From Cardinalis cardinalis (Eukaryota; Chordata; Aves; Passeriformes; Cardinalidae), in the NCBI GenBank assembly GCA_014549065.1, contig JACDOX010000172.1, positions 232,332 through 296,331 of the forward strand: a stretch of DNA of 64,000 nucleotides, read 5' to 3'. The position numbers and the translations under genes were made by a program. Shown piece after piece: positions 10,399 through 22,779 of the stretch. Below the pieces are notes generated by a model that was given only the letters and a program-made list of their open reading frames with translations, searched no databases and had not been told where the DNA came from. The first letter of the stretch is position 1. The number at the start of each line of letters is the position of its first letter.

Positions 10399-13300
10399 CT
10401 GACATATCCTTATGCTATCATGCTGCTTAGATACTGATGATGGACTTTAATGAATATTTATGAAGTTTGGGGTTGTTGTTTTTTCTCCCCTCCTTCAATC
10501 ACTTTTATGCCCCTGGATAATGAGAAACTGAATGTGGCAGATTCTTCATGCATCATACGTAAAGTTTGAGTTTCAGAGGTGCAAGCACCCACAACTTTGC
10601 ATGAAATTAATCATAGCTGGAAGACTTAGCACCATTTGTAGATCAAGCCACTGGTGAATGCAAGTTTCTCAAAAAGAAAAGCAGCCCATAAATTGAATTA
10701 GCTGAGGCCACCAAGCTTACTTTAGGGACTAGATTATCTATACCATTGCAATCTTCTGCCTAAGGTTGGATTCAATCATTCTCACAGGCATCAGCAAGAT
10801 CTTATCCACTGCCACCCAGAAAATAGCAAATAAGCAGCCAAGTGATATAAGGATCCTGAAAGTATCCGAGAACTGTACGCCTTGGGAGACGTATCTATGT
10901 CATTTGCCACTCAGACCTCTAGATGGATCTTCATCTTCCACTTCATATTGTCTGTCTTCCTACACAGATCTGGAACAAAGCCTTGGGTTTCCTAAGGCTA
11001 CGTTACTCTCATCTCCTTGCCCTCACTTTGCACTTATCTCTAATTCCTTCCTTGAATCTGACAAGTCTGGAGAAGTTGGAATGCATCTGAAAAAATATAA
11101 CTCCAGAAACCACTACTTGTTCCATGCTTTACTATACTACAGTAAATGGGGAAAAAAAGAGGTGCAGACAGCTATGAAAAGCCTTAAAGGAACACAGATC
11201 TGAAACCTACAAACACTTAGGTACGAGCACAGATAAAACTGCTGAATGTTGGCAAAATCAGGGGTTACTAGAAAATAAATGTTGTGGAATACAATCTAAA
11301 ACATAATGCCACAAGTCTTGCTAAGTAAAGAGATGAAAATTTCATCACTGTGGACAACTTCTGTGCTTTCCACGCAAAGCCTCACATGATAGTCTCTCTG
11401 CAAAAAATATTTCTGCTGTAAGAGCTAGATAACTGAAATAGCTTTTTTCATATTGGTAGTCAGTTAGTGCCGTCTGGAAACACAGATGTGGCTGGAAAAA
11501 AACTGGTTGTTTTTCTTTTTTCAAGAGGATATTTATTCTTTGCGCCACCTACTATGTCCACCAAAGATTGTATCAGCATTGAAGAAGTACAGTGTGCAAA
11601 CTTGAAATGGGACACAGGGTGCGAGCAGATTTGTCAGGGATACCAGAACCCATGCTGTTTTCTCTTTTCCATAATTTTAACTGTTTACTTTGAAATATGC
11701 CTTCTTCCTTTAAAGATTTTATTACTGTCCCCTATCCTACAAAGAATGATGGCCTTTTCAACTTTAAACTGATGAAAACTGAGCTTCCAAATCATTACAT
11801 TCCTGGCACAGCAAATGTCATTTAGGTTGTAAAAACAAAAGTAATGGAAAACAAACTCCCCCATACATGACACCACAGTGAAATCTCTGCTTCCCTCTGG
11901 CCTGTGGCTATTGCCCAGCCCCAAAAATGACACCGTCTGATATAGCTTATTTGTGACTATAGCCTGATGCTCTTTACTGAGGTGGGAGAAGCACATTACC
12001 TCCAAACCTGATTTTCTGTCTCCTGCTGGAGACATGTCCCAGCACTACCTCAGATATCTTGTGGCTGCTCTCTTGGCCTCCTGGTGTTGCTGTGAGAACC
12101 AAGTGCCCACTAGGGCTCCAGTTCCAGGAAAATTCTGTGGTAAGGTGCTGGCATCACAAAGGTTATTGGATGTCCCTCAGAAGTAATGAGACTGCTCAAC
12201 TATTTATCCTATGGCTTTCCCAAGTGTCCAGGCACTCTCCCATACCCTCTGAAAAAGAATACTTTTTCAGCTCTTCATGCCCTCCACTGGTACATACCAG
12301 AGGACAGAGATGATACAACTCTATTTGTAGAGGGCTAGAAAGTGAATAACAATCAAATTTCACCCCAGACACTGTCCTTTGTGCACAAATGTTGCACAAT
12401 TGTTCCCTTAGCTGTTGTATTTGCAAATAAGTTCTGTACTTATTCATGTTCCTTTTGCAGTTCTTTTTATTTTCACTGTATGCACAAGAAGCACTTTAAA
12501 CCAGGGCAAATTAGGAACTCTCTGAATGTGGTGATAAAAAAACAAAGCCCTTCCCAGTACATTTCAGTGGTTGGTGGGGTTTTTGCCAGCACCTGTGACT
12601 GACCAGCTGCTAGCAAGGAAGAAATCCATGAGGCTGAAGAGTGCTTATTCCATCTTCTTTGACAAATCTTTGCACTCAGAATAACAATGTTCTGCTCCCA
12701 AAGACCATCTTTTGTTTTCTGTGTTTGCTTACCAAACAGGAAATAAGGCTGTTCTCATAATGTGCCACAAGGTAAACCATCAAACGAAAGTACAACCTCC
12801 TAATTTAAAAGAGGAAATTGTTGCATAAATCTCCAAAAAATCTTCTTGCTCCCTTGTTGGGGTTAATGTTAATTTTTTTATTTAATTCAAGAGATGTGGC
12901 TCTTCAGCATTGCTCTAAGTTGCAGTTTCTCAGTTTGCTGTTTTGGGAATGAAAGAAAATTCTTCAGTAAATTTTTGTTTTCCCACAAACTCCCTCTTTT
13001 CCTTACTATTGTGAGAAAAGGTATTGGGAGGTAGGTACCTAGCTTGGCTCCTACAGCTCTTACGCTGCTCATACTTTGATTTTTAATATCATTATGTCCC
13101 AAGGTGTTTCAACACACAATTGCAATTGGAATGGAGATCCTTACATCTGCCCCAAGTTTGTTTTTTCAGCCTAATGCAGCTGCCACTGTCCCATACACAG
13201 CTCCTAGCTAAAGTAGAGAAGTGGGTTCACACCACATCCAGGGGTTCACACACATGACATGTAAGCAAAAAAAGAAAAAAAAAAACTAGTACAAATTATT

Positions 13301-13812
13301 TTAGTTTGATTTGCTTATTTTTGCATTACTACCATCAGAATAGCCAAGTTGAGGATATATTCAGGGCTCTGAGCAATGAGGCACAATGGTTGACAGGGTT
13401 ATGTCTCTCTCATTGTACAGCTGATTGAGCCAAAAACAGTTAGCTGATCAAATCCATCAGCTCCTGCACCCTCACCTGGCCTGTGAGTGCTGTCTTCAAT
13501 CCAGGCAAGTGTTACTCTGAAACACAACATAAAGAAAAATTTCTCTGGGTCATGTAAGAAATTTCTGTTGCAAGCAAAACAAATGCAAACTCTCACATCC
13601 ATCTTGTTGCACTTTCTCTTTAAATAATGCATTTCTTTAGCAGCTGGAGCGACCTTCAGTGACGAAACATCAGCTGCTTTTGGAAGAGTTTTATATATAG
13701 TGCTCTGAGTCAGAAAGGATTGAATTCCCCTTCCTTGTGGACATCACTTCCATGTCATTCCACTTATTCCAAGACAATGTAAACTGTGATGGGAAAAGCT
13801 ACTCTGTTTAAG

Positions 13813-13838
13813 TTATGTTGACCTTACTGTCAACATAA
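13813..13838. repeat. Perfect 10-bp inverted repeat, 6-bp spacer
   Basis: TTATGTTGAC (13813-13822) is followed by CTTACT and the exact reverse complement GTCAACATAA (13829-13838). Similar GTCAA/TTGAC words recur just downstream (about 13845-13856). It could be a binding-site pair or just a chance hairpin. Confidence 0.85.
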
Positions 13839-14596
13839 TTCAACTGTCAATTGACCTTGTAGCAATTATCCTTTAGCTGCACTTTATCTATAGCTTTCCA
13901 GCCACCTGATGCCAGGAAAGCAAGGCTGGCACAGTATTAAGGACCATTTACCAGTTACTAGGGTATGATTTCAATCCTAGCTAAATATCTTTCAAACTTT
14001 CCATGTTATTCCAGTGAAAACAGAATAAGTTACCTGGCAACAAAATCTGATTTTTATATAAAATCTGTGGCAAGGTCTTTGATTTGCTGTTGACAGAGTT
14101 TCCAGGATCCCAAAAAGTACATAGAAGTAGGACTTACAACATGCAGCCATTGCACAGAATTGATGAAATTAACCTTTGCACAGTTGCCTTGAAAATACCT
14201 GAAGGTCTGCTCCTCTGAACTATTTCCATACAGAAAATCTCAGATGTTGTCCATAATTTTGAAAAATGTATTTTGCAAGGCATCTCTGCTAGAAACAAAA
14301 TAACACCAAGATTTTACTGTCATTTTTCTCAAACCATAAACTTAAAGACAAGAAGTATTTTATGAAGGGGCTGTACAAGTGTGTGTCCCTTCTGCTATGC
14401 ATCTATGCCCATCTCACAGACCTTCAGCTCTCCAAACCCTTAGCCCTGCGTTTGACACCAGCAACTGTATAATAGTTCAGCATCTTCTGTGTGTCTCTGG
14501 GGTATCTGTAGATCCCTGGTTTTCCATCTAGAAAGCAAGGGAGCTGCACAAGCTGCGCAGGCAGTCTGCGGATGCAGGGCTAGGGATGAGCTATAG

Positions 14597-14610
14597 ACGT
14601 GACCTCACGT
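14597..14610. repeat. ACGTGA-CC-TCACGT palindrome
   Basis: Two 6-bp arms sit around a CC spacer, with neighbouring CpGs in an otherwise CpG-poor region. The TGACCTCACGTG core combines a nuclear-receptor-like half-site with an E-box/CRE-like CACGTG. Regulatory use is inferred only. Confidence 0.6.
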
Positions 14611-16235
14611 GTGCATCCACAAGAGATCTGTGAACCTCAGAGTCTCCTCCAGCACTAGCTGCAAACGTGTAGGTAGGTAATAAGAGTTTTCCTAATTCAA
14701 GTGTCCTTGCTTGAACACTTGCATTATTACTGATAGGCTTGCTGCTGTTCATTAATGAACAAGCCCATGTGGTCACACTGACATGCCCTCAGGAAGCCAC
14801 AGCCCTACTGGCTGGACTATCAGAGGTATCCTAATGTGCGTGAGAAGGCCTGTTGCTCCAGACAGTACTGTCTCTAGAAATTCCACTTTGGCATTAGAAC
14901 ACAGGCCTAGTCCAAGGGTAGTGAGCTTTGCTGTGTAAGAGCAGAAGCAATGCCATAAACATGAGGAAGGGAAGAAGGCATAGTGCTAAACATAAACCAT
15001 ACCAGTTATTGCAGACTATGGTGCAGTAATCCAATCTGTTAGGAAAAGGAAAAAGCGGGGGAGGCGGTGGGATAAATGAGTCTGACAAATGCTTATATTC
15101 CAGAACTGGAAAATAGGACCTCTAAAATGCATATGGAGATCAGTGATCTGAGATCTGGTCTTAGGTGTATGTCAGTCAGTTCAAGAGTCAGGGATCCAGT
15201 GCAAGAGTGAAATTTCTAATCAGTTCTCTACAGTCAAAGACTGTTTTCCAATTATAAACACCTTATTGCCAATGTAAGGATGTCAATCACAACTGGGCAT
15301 AGTCAAAGCTGTGTGAACAGCAAATTTTGAATGCCACCAAATCTTTTTTCTTTCTGTATAACAGTCCCACTGATGATTTTACTCAAAATTCAAATCCATG
15401 TAGGTCAAGAAATGTACACATCTTAGAAAAAGAAGAATTAATATCTTATTTATATATTCTTTTCTGAATCCTGTGTCCAGGATTGAAGGTTGTCAGGCAT
15501 CTGGAGATGGGAAACATTAGCAAGTTTTATTTTTTATTTTCTTATAGCAGTAAGAGGCTGGAAGGTTGCAATAGCTCTTTCTAAAACCAGGGCAAAATAG
15601 TTAAATATTTAATATCAAGGATTAAAAAATAAATTGGCTGAATTCAATGTGTTTTACTATCAGGTGATATGTAGAGGTACAATGACAATGATGACACCAT
15701 ATTAACACAAATGATATCTTTGGGGTATGACCAAACCTATGTCTCCATGGGAGCAGAACAACAATTCTCCTTCAGAGACACTGCATAACAAGAATACTTG
15801 TCACAATTTTGAAAAGGGAAATAGTTCCAGGAGAAATTAATAATTTCCACCTATGCCTTAGAAAGATCTAGCCTCTGCTATTGATTTCTGTGTTGTAGCC
15901 TGTGTTACAGATTAAATATTTCAAGGATTCTCCTAAATGCTCGTAACCTGTGTACAGCTTCAGGACAATTTTCAAGATGTTTATCCACAAGGAAAGGTCA
16001 TATTTTGGAGGAGAATTTGTGAGCCCAGACACTTTCGAGCCATTCCTCATCTTCTTTCCTAACATCACTAATGGGCGAGACAGGATATATCCCTGCCTCG
16101 TCTTCTTAGTGTTCACATATAGATTACAGATGTTGCACACTAATTTCTCCTATTCTTGTTTGAAGCCTTGTTGGTCCTACCTGCCTTCTCACCGTCCTCT
16201 GGTAGCAGCTTGCAGAAGTTCCCTGTGTGCTCTGT

Positions 16236-16460
16236 AAATGAATACCTTTTCATCTGACATGAGGTGAGCCATGAATGTCATGGAGTGTCCTCTAGCTCTA
16301 GCAACGTGCTGAGGATCCTGGACAGGGTCCTCACATCCAAGTTATTCATTATCTTTATGATTTTGTAGATATGTCATATCATACCCCAGCTCGCTTTCTG
16401 TGCCAGAGTCACAGCCCTCCTAACCCTTCTGCTAAGACTACTGCTTTGCCAATCTAAGCA
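16236..16460 (-). mobile_element. Old CR1-family LINE fragment (tentative)
   Basis: The segment TTTATGATTTTGTAGATATG then TCATATCATACCCCAGC resembles, in antisense, the part of ancient amniote CR1 elements reading roughly 'tttataattttgtagacctctatcatatcccc', followed by a decayed 'ctcctaaccctt' portion. It would lie in the same orientation as the other CR1 copies here. It is strongly diverged and its edges are approximate. Confidence 0.4.
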
Positions 16461-19400
16461 CTTTGCTTTTCCTTGTGTGTGCTTTCCAAATACATCACAC
16501 CCCTCTCATGCTTCAGAGACAGGCTCTGCGTGCAGCACTACAAGGTTTTATTAGGTGGCAAAACAATGTCCTCTGCCATTAGGATCCTTCCTGTTGATGC
16601 CAAATATAAATATTTTTGGATTTTTTGGGGTAGGTGGGAACTTTTATTGAACTAAAGTAGAGGAGGGACCAAAGTTGCACCCAGAGACTTGAGGGCTTTG
16701 GCTTCAGAGAATTAGCAGGGAGAATGTTCAGAAAGGGAGCAGAGAGCTGATGAGAGTCATGGCTGATGTGTCTGAGGACATAAATAAATAGTGGCGCTTG
16801 TGTTCAATGAAGTAACAGCTCTGAGAGACAAAAGTCAGTACCAGCTTTTGTTCTGCATCCTGGTAGCCCAAAAGTTGGTAAGAGATTGCTTTGCAGTCTC
16901 TTCTGAAGAGGAACAGTGGCCTGGACTAAGGGCTGCTGCTCGATAGCCATGTTTTTCTGTGAATAACATTTATTGGCTTCTGACTGAAATGTTTTAAGGT
17001 GAAAATTAGAAAAGAAAAATAAATGCCTCAATCTTTAAACTTGGATTTGGTTTTATTTTCCTTTATCAGTGAGACAACACATGTTTTTCAGCACACCCCT
17101 CAGAGAGCTGGCCAGCTGGCTCACTTGCTTAGGGTGAATTTTCAGTGTCTGGAAATGTCCCGATGTATGACTTGCTAGTGGTCAGAGATCAGAGATGGTG
17201 TTCATGCTGTGAGATCACTCACAATCAGATTTCCTGGCTCCTTGGAAGAGCCACAGTCACCAATTCTCCATGCCTCCTAGGCATGAAAGCAGAAAACTCC
17301 TGAACCACTGAAGTGTACTTTCTGCAAAAGCACATTCTCATTAAAACCATATATCTCATATAACAGCAAAACACTTTTAGCAGAACTACTGAAATGCGGA
17401 TTACAATAGTATTTCCTCCAGGAATGTCCTTTTTACTTGAATTTTTTCATGAGTCCCAAGAAATCAGTGGGATTCAGTTACAATTTGCGGTGGACCTAAT
17501 AGTGTTTGTTAAAACTTGTGGTTACGTGAAATGCAGCTCATATTCTCATTTATCTTTCACATATTTTTTAAATCTATTTCTCATCAAAACCCCTCTATTA
17601 CAGGTGGACTTCAGGAAAGGCAGCTACTAATCTGACATGATTCATATAGTGAAGACCTGACACCTCCAGCCATTCTTTTCAAGTGCTGTTGGCACTAGTT
17701 AATATTTTCCACCTTTACTTTAAGTAATTTCCTAGTTTTCTATAGACAAGAAAAACATTTCAATGACACCCACAGCTCCAAACCACTACTTAGCACATAA
17801 TGAACTAATTTAAAGCAAGCCAATTTGATTCCAATTTTCTGCCATGTGAAACAGATGCTTTTTGCCAGGGCCAAAAGATGTACATAAAGAACAGTAGCAT
17901 GTGAGCACATTCCTAACTCTGGGTGTAAATCAAACCTACATAGTACTACACTTCAAACAACATTTAGTATAAAGTATGAAAATATATGAAATTACAGACT
18001 TAACCACTCTGTGTTTGCCATTTCATTCCAGATCACTCCCCAGATGTAAAATTTTGCTTTTTGTAAAGTTTAGTTTGCTTGTTTGTTTTGATGATGAAAA
18101 GAAGATTCAGTAGCTGATTATTTTGTTTGTAGTGAAAGGGTAGTTTTGTACTAAAATATTTGTAACAATCTGATGAAACTATCAATCTCCACAAGACTAG
18201 GCTGTTGAAATTTAACTTTTAACATAAACTATTGAGTAAAAGTAGCACCTTTTATTTTACCTCAGTGTATCTTCCTCTGAAGCATCATAAACGGAGGCAA
18301 TCATGACTACAGCACATAAGGCAACCTGTCTTATTCTTTGGAACCTACAAAAGCTGTTAAATCCTCTGAGCAATATATAGATTAATGTGTTTGCATTTCA
18401 AGCTTTTATACACTTTTTATCACCATACAACATCAAAGGCAGGGTTTAGATCTCCTAACAAAGTCAGAATACACAATAGTATCTCTCTAATGCTGCCACG
18501 TGTGGCTAACAATAGGACTGTAATAACAAGGTCCTGATTTAAAAGTCAGGGCTCCACGTTGTTAAGTCATGGATTACACAGAACCCTCTCTAACACAACT
18601 GCATGCCTTAGCAAAAAGCAAGTGCTAGCTTAGGAGAACATTTGGCACTTTCAAGTCATTGATGACAGACAAGGGTGCTCTCTTTGTTGTGCTTTTGGGA
18701 AAGAGATGTATATATCTCTTCAGCTTCTAGGGAAGATCGGGCTGTTTGTATTAACAAAACCTTTGCTAAAAGAGAAAATGTTTTGGTTCCCAGGAGGTAA
18801 AAGGAGATAACTGGCTGCTGGACACATTTTGTACAAACAAATACAGCAGAAAAATCTGTTAACAGTTTGAGGATTGTTGTGAAGTGGCCGCCTAAAGTGA
18901 AGAGATAGTGGAATTTTCTATATAATGTTTTGGTATTTTTTATTAATCCATTGATAGGTTCACTTGCTTTTTTTTGTCCAATTGTTATCTTTAAGCTGTT
19001 CTTGAGTGCAGTCTATAAGTGAATTCAGAGCCAAAAGAGTAGGTAAAGCCATATAGAGCAAAAGTCTGAGGTGGTAGGAGCTGAGCACCCCTGCCATGTT
19101 GTGAGGTCATTGAGCCAAAGGGAACGAATAAAGAATCTTCCTAGGGAAAAAAAATATAGGATCTTTAAATATAGTCATATCAAGAATGATCTACAATCAT
19201 CCTCTGTGGATACAATGTGAACTCCCAACACTTTGATGGACAGAAGTGCAGAAAATCACACATTGACAGGTAACAACCTAATGTACATCAGTGAACGTGA
19301 CACCTGTGTACCCAGTAAGTGAGCAACTTCTAGAGCACAACATGAGCAGTACTGCAGAGAGGACATCCACCACAGGTGTATTTCAGGAGTTTTGTTTCAG

Positions 19401-20227
19401 AGTAGCTCTGATCTGGTTTGTGTTACATGTCCATTGGCAATGGGAATACAGTCAGCAGGCTGCTAAGTGATGTTCTCTTCTTTAGTTTAACCATAAGGAA
19501 ATGTATTTTTTGTGCCCTGAGACCAGTCTGTGAAACTCCATGTGTCGGAGTGATTGGGAAACTTCCTTTAAGGCACTCTCTTAACTAGACCAAACAACTA
19601 ATATTACCTAGTGGAAGTAGAGAGCAGCTCCTTCTGTGGGCCAGAAGTTCATGCTGTTGCAAATGAGAACTAATGAGAATAATGAGAGCTGATGAGCTGC
19701 ACATCATTTCAGGAGACTGATGGTCTCCTCACTGCTTTGGTTCCACAACAATATAATTCTAGTGACAGATACTGACAACCCCAGAAATCATTCATCAGCA
19801 TATGCTTAGTATGTAATGCATATGTTAAATAAAAATAAATGCTATTTAATGTGAATTTCATGTACTCTGATGCAAATTGTTTCCCAAAACAGCTTTGTAC
19901 TTGTATGGAAGTCCAGGTCAGAGAGGTGATTGAAGAAGGGAAATCAGACACACTTGTTATTTGTGGAACAGGTGTTGAGGGCAGTGATTTCACCACAGTT
20001 ACCCCTACCTGTGCAGGACCTCAAACTCTTCCAAAGTCTGGAAAACCATTTGGTGTGTAAGAAATGCAGGAAAGGGTGAGGTGTGGAGCTATGGCCAGAA
20101 TAATCAGCATGGCTGGGACCTGCGGCTAGTCTCCATGTGACTGAACTGTCCATTGGACATGCTCTTTCCATCTCTGTGACCAGCACAAGACACAGCCATC
20201 GTTCAGCTGCAGCTCCAGCCAGACCAG
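16461..20227. other. Noncoding stretch
   Basis: No gene, RNA gene or recognisable repeat. Open frames are below 100 codons and overlap on both strands (for example 19709-20060), as expected by chance. Confidence 0.55.
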
Positions 20228-20282
20228 CCAAGTAGGTACTGCACATTCCTCAGGGAATGCAGTACCAAGTAGGTACTGCACA
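20228..20282. repeat. 18-bp direct repeats flanking a hairpin
   Basis: CCAAGTAGGTACTGCACA occurs exactly at 20228-20245 and again at 20265-20282, a period of 37 bp. Between them GTACTGCACATTCC (20236-20249) pairs with GGAATGCAGTAC (20254-20265), leaving a 2-nt bulge. A duplication and an inverted repeat are thus interleaved. Confidence 0.88.
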
Positions 20283-21103
20283 CTCGAGGAGCTTGCTGAA
20301 AACCGGGATGTTTTGGGCTTCTTTCAGCATTCCAAATGAAACAATGAAGGTAATTATTTCTTTGTCTTTTAAAATGATCCTGAATTTGTATCTAATTACA
20401 AGAAGCACCTGGAGGGTTTCCCATGGTTGTTTTTTTTGGGTTTTTTTTTTGTCCTTCAAAAGTCTTTCAGCGCAGCACTATTGTTACAATATTTCCCTGA
20501 GGGACCAGCCTTGGAATCCCAGCTCTGGCAAGGGTCCCACAGGCTCTAACAAGTGCTCAACTTGAGTCTGTGGTACTGATTGGGCCCTTGATGGACAATT
20601 AACTTGGAAAAGGGGAATATATTGTATCTAATGATCTTTTTGCTGAAAAAAATGCTTCTGTTTCTTGAAGCTGTTCCATGTGCATTAAATTCACCTGAGA
20701 GACTGTTTGTGTGTCAAACATTTCACCTGATGTTCTTTAAATAATTACAAATGATAATACATGGTATTTTGATATTTTATGTTATTAAAAGTAGGAAAAC
20801 TCATAAGAAAATGCTTCATTGCATGAAAAGAATTTTGTTTCTGATTCTAATGATTTAAGTTTTCATTTTGCTTAAGCCAAGCAGAAATCTTTTTCAAACA
20901 CCCACATAACAAGGAATCCCCTCCTTCCCTTTACATTTGTACCCCCTGGACTGAGTAAGATCAGTAAGACTGTCTTTAAAAACCTGCAGGTGTGAATGAT
21001 TTCATTCTGAGTTCCACCTATTTCCCAACTATCTGACAGCTGATGATGGATTTGTCACCAGCAGCAAATGACAGGACACAAGAATTTCAGCAACTGGTCC
21101 AAC
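20283..21103. other. Noncoding stretch
   Basis: It contains T-rich runs near 20430-20450. I see no gene or recognisable element. Confidence 0.55.
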
Positions 21104-21172
21104 CAATCATGGGATTACAGACTCATTTAAGTTAGAAAAGACCTCTGAGATCACTGAGTTCAAAAAACAAAG
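21104..21172 (-). mobile_element. CR1 LINE 3'-end remnant
   Basis: The plus strand reads CATTTAAGTTAGAAAAGACC then TCTGAGATCACTGAGTTCAA. This matches the reverse complement of the avian CR1 3' tail (consensus-like 'catttaggttggaaaagacctctaagatcatcgagtccaac') with scattered substitutions, preceded by AATCATGGGATTACAGA in place of the terminal octamers. Only about 70 bp survive. The element is on the minus strand. Confidence 0.7.
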
Positions 21173-21468
21173 AAGTGGTGCATCAAACTTGATCTGATGA
21201 CTCATCACTTCTGCAAGTGATTCCTCCACTGAAATAAATTTATTTCTTTTTCACTAGTTCATAGGTTTCAGAAGAGAAAGCTTTTTACTGGAATGTATCT
21301 TGTAACACTTTATCTCATCTGATATTAACGGCTAGCATGCCAGAAAATTCAAAAGTTTCTTTTTTTCTTTTAACCTGAAAGGTGCATCCCCAGAAAAGGC
21401 TACTGAAATAATCTCTTGTCAATACCTCACAACGTACAGCTCTGTCACACTGTCAAACAGGAAGAGTC

Positions 21469-21501
21469 TTACATATGAACTAGAGTTACATATGAACTAG
21501 A
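21469..21501. repeat. Tandem duplication, 17-bp period
   Basis: TTACATATGAACTAGA is present at 21469-21484 and again at 21486-21501. The copies are identical, so the duplication is probably recent or polymorphic. Confidence 0.88.
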
Positions 21502-21519
21502 AGTTTAGTTAACAAGTCT

Positions 21520-22480
21520 GTCAGGAGAGGCATCAGGAAAGAGGGCTATGACCCCTGAATGCTTCCTTCTGTGGCTCCAGCTCACGGGGGACACTTGCCC
21601 CAGGGCAGGCTGCTCTGCCTGACACAGGCTGCTGCAGAACCAGCAAGGGTGATGGCACCTGAAGACTCGCTCCTGGCTGGAGCCTGGACAAGGGTGTGAG
21701 ATGCTGTGAGGCACTTTGAGATCTTACAATGGGACATACAGCCTGCTGCACTTTTTCTTTTGTTGCTCAAACCTAGCCACTCGGCTGGAAAAGTTTTGAT
21801 GCAACCTCTCCTTTCAAAGATCAGGATTTTTGTTCTATCTCATTGAAAAATAAGACCACAAATAGCATAGCATTGCTTCAGCATACACTAGGGTTCAAAA
21901 TTTTTCATCTTATTAGTTTGATATTTTGCTAAGGGATGGAAAAACTCAATATTGTTTACCAGTGATTTCATATAATGAACTATACACACCCATTTTTCTT
22001 TCTGGAGTCCAGAAAGGAAGAACCAAAGAAAAAATGTTGACTGAAAATATGGGGTTAGATGTTCTGTGTCCAAGAGAATTAAACAGTCTTTAACCCTTTA
22101 TCATAGATTTTTAGGAATCTGCAACTGCACTAAAAAATGACAAAGACAGCAGACATGGAGGATAAGAAACTGTAGATATCAGAGTTCACAAACACAGATA
22201 AATAAAATACCAGTTAAACATTGTGAAAGGCCAAGATGAAATTCCAAGAATATAACTCTGACATTGAAGTATTTCCATCTTGAAAGTAATGGGACATCTT
22301 TGCTTCTAACTATATACAAATGCAGGAGTGCAATCTATAAAAAATATTATATGTCAGAGTTAGCATTACATAAATCACTACCATCTCACTTCAGTCAATT
22401 TTAAACCACAAAAAACCCCCTAAGTCTATTTTGAAATATAATATCTTGAACTGAGCCAAGCTTATTGCTAATGCATTTAT
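21520..22480. other. Noncoding stretch with a GC-richer patch
   Basis: The patch at about 21520-21760 is GC-richer than its surroundings and open in several minus frames, which its composition explains. I recognise no element. Confidence 0.5.
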
Positions 22481-22489
22481 TAATAATCC

Positions 22490-22770
22490 TGTCTCCCTGC
22501 ATATTTGGGAACATTCAGAGCCTCAGTGTTCCAGCTGGGTTGCTTCACGTGGACTAGAAATATGTCAGAATGTATAGTCTGTGATTGGATACTAACCTTT
22601 CACATGCATGTTTTCATTTGAACCCAGATAAGGATCGCCCTTTTACAGAAACAAAATGGATGTGATTAGGTACTATATATTTCTAATTGCTCACCTTGGC
22701 TTAGTATTCACTGGAAGCAACAGAAGTGTCACATTAATTTCTGCAGCTGCCTTTGCAACCTTCTACCTGC
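22490..22770. promoter_or_regulatory. Candidate conserved noncoding element
   Basis: This is non-repetitive, mixed-composition sequence with homeodomain and GATA-like words (CTAATTGC, GTGATTGG, CAGATAAGGATCG) between low-complexity flanks. The call rests on texture alone; nothing proves conservation. Confidence 0.22.
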
Positions 22771-22779
22771 TTAGTGTAT

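Larger units (their letters stand above)
10399..16235. other. Noncoding stretch with small palindromes
   Basis: No gene is supported. The 145-codon forward frame at 10766-11203 opens on TTG, has its first internal ATG only near its end, and shows no family signature. Small structures are listed separately at 13813-13838 and 14597-14610. Confidence 0.55.

Noticed and set aside
10766..11203. 145-codon forward frame
   Set aside because: It opens with TTG, has no ATG until near its end, and has no recognisable motif or splice context.
11467..12447. Cluster of 80- to 116-codon frames on both strands
   Set aside because: They overlap in opposite phases, have non-ATG openings and no domain; consistent with chance.
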